Origin: a virus
DNA: 34,626 nt
Virus record (IMG/VR): IMGVR_UViG_3300031673_000256
Coordinates: 1-34,626 of that record
Direction: 5' to 3' (one strand)
Shown here: in pieces, positions 28,459-33,918 of the stretch
Layout: the number at the start of each line of letters is the position of its first letter
Numbering within the stretch: position 1 is the stretch's first letter
The notes under the pieces: model-generated
The model's database searches: none
Told to the model about the DNA's origin: nothing
Seen by the model: only the letters and a program-made list of their open reading frames with translations
Translations under genes and position numbers: made by a program

Positions 28459-28511
28459 GATCTGCGTTCATCTGCGTTTATCTGCGTTCATCTGCGTTCG
28501 TCTGCATTCAT
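28459..28511. repeat. TCTGCGTTC decamer array (second block)
   Basis: Five tandem copies of TCTGCGTTCA-like units (last one TCTGCATTCA). They start just past the stop of the GT-C-like gene and overlap its last codons. Confidence 0.85.
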
Positions 28512-29323
28512 CGTCCGAGGATCCAAAGCGCACAAGGCAAAAACAACCTCGACTCCCGTCCCCTCCCCATCGTCCACCCCATCACCACCCACACCAGTCC
28601 CACCCACCTGGTCGCCCCCAACGCCCCCTCCAGCAGGTGGCCACCCGTCACCGCCGCCCACACCATCCCCACACACAACCCCAACGAAAAAAGCGGCCCA
28701 GGATCCATCCTCTCCCACGCCGCCTTCCAATCCCCCACGTTATACGCCCTCCACGTCCACCGCTCGCAATACAACACCGCCCTCCCCTGCACCAACCGTA
28801 CCACCCCCAGCGCCGCCGGCCCCGCCAGACCCGCCAGGCCCGCCGGCCACCCCCCGGCCAGCCCCGCCACCACCGGCGCCAGCCCCGCCGTCTCCCGGCT
28901 CAACCCCCACACCACCCCCCCCACCGCCGCCGCCCACGGCACCCCCATCAAACACAACCCCAGCCCCACCAGCTCCGCGTACTGATCCCAATAATCGAAC
29001 TCCAGCGTCCCCGCGATGATCACTGCCAGCCCCAGCATCCCCATCCGCCCGAGGTGCACCTCCGCCACCCCCAGCGCCCCGGCCAGCAGCCCCACCTTCG
29101 CCGCCTGGTATGCGACCGCCCGCCCCTTCCCTGCCGGCAGCCATCCCACCACCCACGGCACCAGCACCCGGTACCGCATCGGCGCCGGGCTCGACCTGGC
29201 CAGCACCCCCCCCATCGCCCCGTACCCATTGAACCGCGTCCCCACATTCCTGGCCACCACCCGCCACTCCAGCATCCCCACCACCACTGCCACCAATACC
29301 ACCCCCATTACGCGCGTAATCAC
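28508..29323 (-). CDS. Multi-pass GT-C-like membrane protein (glycosyltransferase candidate)
   Basis: A 271-residue polytopic membrane protein with about seven or eight hydrophobic segments. The pattern resembles small GT-C-fold transferase-like proteins: MRYRVLVPWVVGWLP after the first TM, an acidic loop LEFDYWDQYAEL, WGLSRETAG, and GRESRLFLPCALW at the C-terminus. GT-C enzymes use lipid-phosphate sugars at the outer membrane face. It is out of place between the tail chaperones and the tape measure and has its own downstream terminator, so it behaves like a moron that alters the host surface. GTG 29323 follows AGGAGG; ATG 29308 is an alternative. Family call is tentative. Confidence 0.65.
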   Translation of the reverse strand: MITRVMGVVLVAVVVGMLEWRVVARNVGTRFNGYGAMGGVLARSSPAPMRYRVLVPWVVGWLPAGKGRAVAYQAAKVGLLAGALGVAEVHLGRMGMLGLAVIIAGTLEFDYWDQYAELVGLGLCLMGVPWAAAVGGVVWGLSRETAGLAPVVAGLAGGWPAGLAGLAGPAALGVVRLVQGRAVLYCERWTWRAYNVGDWKAAWERMDPGPLFSLGLCVGMVWAAVTGGHLLEGALGATRWVGLVWVVMGWTMGRGRESRLFLPCALWILGR

Positions 29324-29349
29324 CCCTCCCCCTCCTATCCGTTCCTTTC

Positions 29350-29364
29350 CCAATCCGTTGTTGT
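29350..29364 (-). repeat. Leader repeat, single copy (site 4 of 8)
   Basis: Core CCAATCCGTTGTTGT; on the minus strand it leads into GGATAGGAGGGGGAGGG before GTG 29323. It lies between the T chaperone stop and the GT-C-like gene. Confidence 0.85.
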
Positions 29365-29372
29365 AACCCGAA

Positions 29373-29600
29373 TCATCTCCTCCTCGACCGCGACCGCAAC
29401 CTCGCCAACTTCTCCTCCTGCTTCCGCACCCGCCCCTCGATACTCAAACATTCCAGGTGCGGCAACACGTCCGCCAGCGGCACCGTCCGCAGCACCACCG
29501 GCGTACAATGATACACGTCCCGGCACAAAATCAGCGTCAGATACTCGGCTGGAGGCCTCCCGCTCCCCGTCCACAGGTACGCCATCAGCCGAACCTTCAG
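29373..29600 (-). CDS. Tail assembly chaperone T domain, made by -1 frameshift from G
   Basis: After -1 slippage at GGGAAAC (29606-29600) translation continues CTG AAG GTT CGG CTG and then MAYLWTGSGRPPAEYL..., ending in a basic tail (KLARLRSRSRRR). The 75 added residues give a G-T fusion of about 158 residues. An internal ATG at 29585 exists but has no ribosome-binding site. The G/GT pair binds the tape measure and tail tube proteins during tail assembly in lambda-like phages. The position two genes before the tape measure fits. Confidence 0.75.
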   Translation of the reverse strand: MKVRLMAYLWTGSGRPPAEYLTLILCRDVYHCTPVVLRTVPLADVLPHLECLSIEGRVRKQEEKLARLRSRSRRR

Positions 29601-29848
29601 TTTCCCCCGGGATTCATCCCCTCGTTGATCGCCTGCATCAACTGCTGCCCGATCTGCCCCAGCGCCGTCATTGGAATCCCCTTCCCCCGCACCCCCCCCA
29701 CCACCACCCGGTCCAGCAGATCCATAAACGCCTTCATCGTCCCCGGCTCCGGCATCTTCCCCCCCGTCCCCGCCATCGCCACGATCGTCTCCAGATCGTC
29801 AATGTAGCAGCTCTCCAGATCGATCCGAATCGTCAACTCCTCCGCCAT
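29597..29848 (-). CDS. Tail assembly chaperone G
   Basis: An 83-residue protein (MAEELTIRIDLESCYIDDLETI...FMDLLDRVVVGGVRGKGIPM...QQLMQAINEGMNPGGN) located between tail tube and tape measure genes, the usual site for gpG-like chaperones. Its last two sense codons GGA AAC lie in the heptamer G GGA AAC followed by TGA, so a fraction of ribosomes can slip -1 and make the GT protein. GGAGG seven bases before ATG 29848 comes from the last leader-repeat copy. Confidence 0.8.
   Translation of the reverse strand: MAEELTIRIDLESCYIDDLETIVAMAGTGGKMPEPGTMKAFMDLLDRVVVGGVRGKGIPMTALGQIGQQLMQAINEGMNPGGN
29600..29606 (-). promoter_or_regulatory. -1 programmed frameshift site GGGAAAC
   Basis: G GGA AAC in the zero frame, followed at once by TGA. 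This matches X XXY YYZ and resembles the lambda G/T site GGGAAAG. The -1 frame is open into the T ORF. Confidence 0.8.
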
Positions 29849-29858
29849 CCCTCAGCCT

Positions 29859-29921
29859 CCAATCCGTTGTTGTCCCAATCCGTTGTTGTCCCAATCCGTT
29901 GTTTTCCCAATCCGTTGTTGT
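29859..29921 (-). repeat. Leader repeat, four copies at 16-bp period (site 5 of 8)
   Basis: Cores CCAATCCGTTGTTGT start at 29859, 29875, 29891 (variant ending GTTTT) and 29907. They fill the gap between the tail tube stop and the G chaperone ribosome-binding site. Confidence 0.92.
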
Positions 29922-29927
29922 CCCGGA

Positions 29928-30389
29928 TTACGTCACCGCACTCTGCGTGAACGCCGCCGTCTTCACCGAGAACGCCGCCATCACCGGATCACCCGGCCCT
30001 GCCTCCCCATCCGGCGGCAGAACCACCGTCGCCTTCGAGTCGCTCCCCGACGTGAACCTGAATTCCCCAGTAGTGTCCCCCGCCTTCGGCGACCACCGCA
30101 CCATCAGCATCCCCCCGCCCGCCGTAATGTGCTGATCCCACACCAACTTCCAGCCCCCCGTCGTCTCCTCCGTATACAGCAGCTTCACCTCACACTCCGT
30201 CGGATTCAGCTTCCCAAACTTGACCACCGCCGTGTCCCCGTCGAACGTGAACGCCTCTCCACTCTGCCGGTCGTACCCCGAGAACGAAACCCCCGACGCC
30301 CACCCGCTAATGTCCGTCCAGTCCGAGTTATTCGTCGAGATCTCCAACTTCGCCCCGACCGCCGCTAAACCACCTGTCGTCTGCGTCAT
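29928..30389 (-). CDS. Major tail tube protein
   Basis: A 153-residue beta-rich protein: LEISTNNSDWTDISGWASGVSFSGYDRQSGEAFTFDGDTAVVKFGKLNPTECEVKLLYTE, which is the pattern of siphophage tail tube proteins of the TP901-1/HK97 type. Hexameric rings stack around the tape measure to form the tail tube. It lies before the G/GT chaperones, as expected. ATG 30389 has AGGATTGGG upstream and follows a four-copy leader-repeat array, suggesting strong or regulated expression. Confidence 0.85.
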   Translation of the reverse strand: MTQTTGGLAAVGAKLEISTNNSDWTDISGWASGVSFSGYDRQSGEAFTFDGDTAVVKFGKLNPTECEVKLLYTEETTGGWKLVWDQHITAGGGMLMVRWSPKAGDTTGEFRFTSGSDSKATVVLPPDGEAGPGDPVMAAFSVKTAAFTQSAVT

Positions 30390-30407
30390 CCCAATCCTCC
30401 TGTTCTC

Positions 30408-30541
30408 TTTCCGTTACTTTCCCAATCCGTTGTTGTGTTCCGTTTCCGTTACTTTCCCAATCCGTTGTTGTGTTCCGTTTCCGTTACTTTCCCAATCCGT
30501 TGTTGTGTTCCGTTTCCGTTACTTTCCCAATCCGTTGTTGT
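30408..30541 (-). repeat. Leader repeat, four copies at 35-bp period (site 6 of 8)
   Basis: Cores CCAATCCGTTGTTGT start at 30422, 30457, 30492 and 30527, each with GTTCCGTTTCCGTTACTTTC between. The units are identical, so expansion is recent. The array covers the 3' end of the gene at 30484-30708 and the leader of the tail tube gene. Confidence 0.95.
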
Positions 30542-30708
30542 GCCCCCTCCTCCTCCACCTCCCGCATCCACCCCATCAGAATCGCATGCTTCACCCACTC
30601 CGCCCCCGCATCCGCCTCGAACACCGTCCCCTTCCTCGTCATCGCCCCTCCGCTGGGAGGTGACATATTCTCCAGCGCCTCATACCGCCGCATCCTCTTC
30701 TTGCTCAT
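30484..30708 (-). CDS. Small hypothetical protein with repeat-encoded C-terminus
   Basis: A 74-residue protein. The first ~53 residues (MSKKRMRRYEALENMSPPSGGAMTRKG...AEWVKHAILMGWMREVEEEG) look genuine; GGAGGAGGGCCGG precedes ATG 30708. The last ~20 residues (QQRIGKVTETEHNNGLGK) are translated from 35-bp leader-repeat units and stop in the second unit. The original stop was probably lost when the repeat expanded. It overlaps the glycosyltransferase gene by 29 bp. Function unknown. Confidence 0.6.
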   Translation of the reverse strand: MSKKRMRRYEALENMSPPSGGAMTRKGTVFEADAGAEWVKHAILMGWMREVEEEGAQQRIGKVTETEHNNGLGK

Positions 30709-31423
30709 CCGGCCCTCCTCCTGAAAAATCCGTGATCGCGTGCCACGCACAGAAATCCAGCGCCCCCATACTCCTCCGGTCTCCCACCACGTGCCCCGCC
30801 ACCACACTCAAATCCACGAACACCTCATACCCCGCCTCCTGCGCCCGCTCGCAAAAATATCGGTCCTCCCCGTTCGCCTTATCGTACGTCGCCCGGAACC
30901 ACGGCCGCTCCATCCTCTCCAGCACCCGCCGGTGCGTCAGCATACAATGAAACCCCGTAAAATCCACCACCCGCAGCGCCCCCTCCGGCCTCGGCTCCAC
31001 CATCGCCGCCCGGTGCGTTTGCAACTGCGCATGCTCCAGGATCCACTCGTGCACCCAGTCCGACCGCACCCACCTCTTATCCCCCTCCGCCTGCCCGCGG
31101 TACACCGTCGGCGTCACCGGCACCCCGATCGTGAAACACAGCGCCCCCACCACCGGCATTCCCCAGCTCAACAACCTCTTCAGCGTCCCCGGATGCACCT
31201 CCGCGTCCGCATCCAGCCACAGCACCCACTCACAATCCGCCAGCCCTGGCTCCCCCAGCACCCGCTCCACAATCCAATTCCGCGCCACGTCCACCGCCAC
31301 CGTCCGCGGATTATACAAATACTTATACCCAGGCGCCGGCGCCTCCAACATCCGCAAACTATCCACGTACAGCCACGTCGGCGGCCCACACCGCGGCGTC
31401 GCCACCACCACCCCTCCTCCCAT
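30680..31423 (-). CDS. GT-A-type glycosyltransferase
   Basis: A 247-residue GT-A-fold protein. VVVATPRCGPPTWLYVDSL begins the Rossmann-like part, WVLWLDADAEVHPGTLKRLL carries the DAD metal/nucleotide-sugar motif (about residues 73-92), and GEDRYFCERAQEAGYEVFVDLSVVAGHV is the usual ED...C..A...G...D acceptor-side segment. It likely glycosylates a virion tail or capsid protein or a host surface structure. It is inserted between the tail terminator and tail tube genes and flanked upstream by a TCTGCGTTC block, suggesting a moron. GGAGGGAGGATAGG precedes ATG 31423. Confidence 0.82.
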   Translation of the reverse strand: MGGGVVVATPRCGPPTWLYVDSLRMLEAPAPGYKYLYNPRTVAVDVARNWIVERVLGEPGLADCEWVLWLDADAEVHPGTLKRLLSWGMPVVGALCFTIGVPVTPTVYRGQAEGDKRWVRSDWVHEWILEHAQLQTHRAAMVEPRPEGALRVVDFTGFHCMLTHRRVLERMERPWFRATYDKANGEDRYFCERAQEAGYEVFVDLSVVAGHVVGDRRSMGALDFCAWHAITDFSGGGPDEQEEDAAV

Positions 31424-31626
31424 CCTATCCTCCCTCCGATCCGCGTTCATCCGCGCTCATCTCCCGGTGTACTCACCGGCTTCATCTGCGTTCCCGTCCC
31501 AATACACCTTGCCCCAATCTGATCCGCGTTCATCTGCGTTCCCATCCTAACCCATCTTCATCCAATCCGATCCGCGTTCATCTGCGTTTATCTGCGTTCA
31601 TCTGCGTTCCCGTCCCCATCCCTATC
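31424..31626. repeat. TCCGCGTTC/TCTGCGTTC repeat spacer
   Basis: The 203-bp gap holds scattered and tandem decamers (31436-31465, 31487-31499, 31519-31548, 31567-31612) and a 6-bp hairpin CCGGTG-TACT-CACCGG (31464-31479). Otherwise nothing gene-like is seen. Confidence 0.75.
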
Positions 31627-32049
31627 CTAATACACCTTCACTTCCACCGGCAACACCTCCATCCAATACGGATCCCCCCCCACCGCCGCCGGCACCACCT
31701 TACTCCTCCCCGCGAACCCGATCCACTGCCAATTCCCCGTCTTCCGGTTCGCCTCAATCACCTGGTAGAGCTTCTGCGCCACCTGGTCCAGCGCATCCTC
31801 CGCCACCTCCTCCCCCTCCCGCGCCACGAACGATAAGACCTCATAAAAATACGTCGCCTTCGACCCCTGGAACGTCAGCGCCTCCCCCTCCACCCCCGCA
31901 CTCCCCACCACCACAATCGGGCTCTGCCCGTCGAACGTCCCCTTCATATAATCGTACACCGCCTGCACCGGCAACCCCGTCCCCACCAACCCCGCATTCA
32001 ACAGCACCCCCAGCGCCTCCCGCACCTCCTGCCGCGTCTTAATCGCCAC
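31627..32049 (-). CDS. Tail terminator protein
   Basis: A 140-residue protein with the layout of siphophage tail terminators: N-terminal helix (TRQEVREALGVLLNAGL), a beta strand IVVVGSAG, YFYEVLSFVAREGEEVAEDALDQVAQKLYQVIEANR and a C-terminal strand WMEVLPVEVKVY. The hexamer caps the tail tube before joining to the head. Placed between the HK97 gp10-like gene and the tail tube gene, as in HK97/SPP1-type phages. A leader repeat lies upstream. Confidence 0.8.
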   Translation of the reverse strand: MAIKTRQEVREALGVLLNAGLVGTGLPVQAVYDYMKGTFDGQSPIVVVGSAGVEGEALTFQGSKATYFYEVLSFVAREGEEVAEDALDQVAQKLYQVIEANRKTGNWQWIGFAGRSKVVPAAVGGDPYWMEVLPVEVKVY

Positions 32050-32079
32050 TGTGATCCCTCTTTCCTTTCCGTTCCTTTC

Positions 32080-32094
32080 CCAATCCGTTGTAGT
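32080..32094 (-). repeat. Leader repeat, single copy (site 7 of 8)
   Basis: Core CCAATCCGTTGTAGT (one change from the common form), in the leader of the tail terminator gene. Confidence 0.8.
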
Positions 32095-32100
32095 ACTCTG

Positions 32101-32490
32101 TCACAACCCCCTCACCAACTCCCTCATCGCCCCCTCCGCGATCTCCCGTCCCCGCTCCTCCACCACCCGCTCATAAAATGCGTGACTCCCCCCCCGCGCG
32201 TGCTCCTCCACCCCATACACCGCCGGCCGCTCCCCCGTCCGTGGATTCACACTCGCCGGATCAATGAACACCCGCGCCCGCAGCCCCTCCACCGCAACCC
32301 GGTGCGACGCCCGCAGCGCGCCGGTGTCCACGTGCGTAATCGCCACCGCATACCGGTGCGCCGCCGTCCCCGCATACACCACCGCCCGCCCAAACGCCCC
32401 CTCCGGCCGCAGCGCCGCGATCGCCCTCAAATTCGCCTGCTGCGCCTCCTGAATCCCCGTAATCGTCAAACTCGCATCAAACCCCGCCAC
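32101..32490 (-). CDS. HK97 gp10-like head-tail joining protein
   Basis: A 129-residue protein with VDTGALRASHRVAVEG, the hallmark of the HK97 gp10 family, followed by a beta part (ARVFIDP), YGVEEHARGG and a C-terminal helix (YERVVEERGREIAEGAMRELVRGL). It joins head and tail or acts as stopper/neck protein. GTG 32490 follows AGGAGGGGAGGC. The upstream frame (GKERIRRGG) is translated leader repeat. Confidence 0.82.
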   Translation of the reverse strand: MAGFDASLTITGIQEAQQANLRAIAALRPEGAFGRAVVYAGTAAHRYAVAITHVDTGALRASHRVAVEGLRARVFIDPASVNPRTGERPAVYGVEEHARGGSHAFYERVVEERGREIAEGAMRELVRGL

Positions 32491-32516
32491 GCCTCCCCTC
32501 CTAATCCGTTCCTTTC

Positions 32517-32531
32517 CCAATCCGTTGTAGT
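32517..32531 (-). repeat. Leader repeat, single copy (site 8 of 8)
   Basis: Core CCAATCCGTTGTAGT, the same variant as site 7, in the leader of the HK97 gp10-like gene and followed by GGGAAAGGAACGGATTAGGAGG on the minus strand. Confidence 0.8.
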
Positions 32532-32557
32532 AGGCCCGCTAACAATCATTATCATAC

Positions 32558-32896
32558 CTACGTTTTCAGCTCCTCCAGCACCAGATGCAGATAATCCGCC
32601 ACGTCCGGAGGCCACCTCCACTCCCCCACCGCCCGCACCGGATACTCCGTACCCCCCACCACCAACAGATCCCCCTCCTTAATATCCAGCCCCCCCTGCA
32701 CGAAACACTGCAGCACCTCGTGCGCCGTCTCCAGCCCCAACCGCTCCCTCAACTCCGGATCCACCGGATCCAACGGCGTACACACCAGACTGGAGATGCT
32801 CGTCGCCGGGCTCCCCCGCTTCCCCCCGCTCACCGCCGGCGGCCGCTTCGTACTCGCCGACACCGTCGCCATCCTCGTAAACGCCAAACTCGTCAT
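32558..32896 (-). CDS. Head-tail connector / head-closure-like protein
   Basis: A 112-residue protein with GLETAHEVLQCFVQGGLDIKEGDLLVVGGTEYPVRAVGEW in its C-terminal half. This beta-barrel pattern (KxGDxLxxxGxxYxVxxV) is typical of head-closure connectors such as SPP1 gp16-like proteins. AGGAAGG eight bases before ATG 32896 fits the start. It sits between adaptor-like and gp10-like genes. Assigned by pattern and gene order. Confidence 0.7.
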   Translation of the reverse strand: MTSLAFTRMATVSASTKRPPAVSGGKRGSPATSISSLVCTPLDPVDPELRERLGLETAHEVLQCFVQGGLDIKEGDLLVVGGTEYPVRAVGEWRWPPDVADYLHLVLEELKT

Positions 32897-32968
32897 CTCA
32901 GAAGCCTTCCTACAGCCCAAATCACCGAAAATCCCCCCAAATCCCACCCATTCCCGCTAGAAACGCCT

Positions 32969-33172
32969 CTAGGCGCTCGGCGCCGGCGCATCCTCCTCCT
33001 TCACCTCGATCCGTACCAACCCCGTATACGTCTTTAACACCGGCACCGGCGGCACCTGCACCCGCACCCATCCCTCCTCGTCGTCCGCCTCCATCGCAAT
33101 ACTCGTCACGTCCACCTCCTTATACCACACCCGCACCCGTCCCCACCCCTCACGCCACCGTGCCACCCTCAT
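32969..33172 (-). CDS. Small hypothetical connector-region protein
   Basis: A 67-residue beta-rich protein (RVRVWYKEVDVTSIAMEADDEEGWVRVQVPPVPVLKTYTGLVRIEVKEE). Not recognised. ATGA overlap with the adaptor gene stop makes co-translation likely. Its sequence suggests an OB- or Ig-like small virion protein. Confidence 0.6.
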   Translation of the reverse strand: MRVARWREGWGRVRVWYKEVDVTSIAMEADDEEGWVRVQVPPVPVLKTYTGLVRIEVKEEDAPAPSA

Positions 33173-33603
33173 TCCGGCCTCACGTACTCGAAATCCCATC
33201 CATACTCTGAGGTGATATCCACATCGTCGCTGGCCACGTCGTCGCTATACCCGTCCACCCGCACCACCCCCGCCACGTACACCCCCCGCTGCACCGCATA
33301 CCCATATTGCTCCCGCCACCGCTCCCCCAACTTCGTATACCGCTCCGCCACCTGGCTCAGCGACTCCTTCCGAGGCCCCACCCACAAATCCGCATACATC
33401 GCCCACGCACCCGCCAGCGCCTCGAACGCCGCCGCCACCGCCCGCTGCCACGTCCCCTCCAACGTCACCAGCCCCGTCAACTCCTCGTCGTCGAAATTCG
33501 CCCCCGCCGGCTTCGGCCCCGCCGACTCCGTCGTATCCTGGATCGCAAACCTCACCCGGTCCAGATCCGTCGTCAAATCACTGCGATAAGTAAAATCGGC
33601 CAT
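33169..33603 (-). CDS. Head-tail adaptor protein
   Basis: A 144-residue protein whose N-terminus, SDLTTDLDRVRFAIQDTTE...NFDDEELTGLV, matches the DRVRFxIxDT...xxDEEI pattern of adaptor proteins (HK97 gp6/SPP1 gp15 type) that bind the portal. Helices EGTWQRAVAAAFEALAGAWAMYA and LSQVAERYTKLGERWREQYG follow. Gene order before head-closure and gp10-like genes agrees. Confidence 0.8.
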   Translation of the reverse strand: MADFTYRSDLTTDLDRVRFAIQDTTESAGPKPAGANFDDEELTGLVTLEGTWQRAVAAAFEALAGAWAMYADLWVGPRKESLSQVAERYTKLGERWREQYGYAVQRGVYVAGVVRVDGYSDDVASDDVDITSEYGWDFEYVRPE

Positions 33604-33609
33604 AATACC

Positions 33610-33918
33610 TCACAAATTCTGATGGACCTCGAACCGCGTAATATCCGTGCTCCACGTCCCCGCCGCCAACACCACTCGTCCCTGCAGCTTCCACCACCCC
33701 GCCTCGTCCAGATCACCCGCCACCGTCGCATACTGCATCTTCCCATCCGTCCCATCCGTCGTGAAACTCGCCGCCTTCGTCAGCTTCCCCCCATCCGGCG
33801 CCGTCAGAATGATCTGCTTCGTCGTCGCACTACTGATGTCAATCGTCGTGGTGCCATCCTTGATCGTCACCACCAACACCGTCCCGATGTCCCCCACGTG
33901 AATCTCATTTGCTGCCAT
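33610..33918 (-). CDS. Ig-like / BppU-N-like structural protein
   Basis: A 102-residue beta-sandwich: HVGDIGTVLVVTIKDGTTTIDISSATTKQIILTAPDGGKLTKAASFTTDGTDGKMQYATVAGDLDEAGWWKLQGRVV. This VGDxGTxxxxTIxDxxxxxDISxA pattern occurs in small phage structural proteins related to BppU N-terminal domains. It is likely a virion decoration or connector-associated protein. Its start overlaps the stop of the upstream repeat protein by one base. Confidence 0.75.
   Translation of the reverse strand: MAANEIHVGDIGTVLVVTIKDGTTTIDISSATTKQIILTAPDGGKLTKAASFTTDGTDGKMQYATVAGDLDEAGWWKLQGRVVLAAGTWSTDITRFEVHQNL

Larger units (their letters stand above)
28251..28507. other. 257-bp leader before the tape measure gene
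   Basis: Contains, in the direction of transcription: AACGCAGAT-type repeats (28511-28459), a short TCCTACCCGT array (about 28428-28459), hairpin T2 (28378-28346), a 23-codon upstream frame (28331-28260) built partly of a second AACGCAGATG array (28311-28271), and GGAACGGATAGGAACGGATT before ATG 28250. No promoter with a convincing -35/-10 pair was found. Confidence 0.6.

Noticed and set aside
28271-28511. TCTGCGTTC arrays as a CRISPR
   Set aside because: Units of ~10 bp without spacers and no cas genes; simple intergenic repeats.
30408-30541. 35-bp repeat array as a CRISPR
   Set aside because: Units are directly tandem with no variable spacers, and the same core occurs singly elsewhere in gene leaders.
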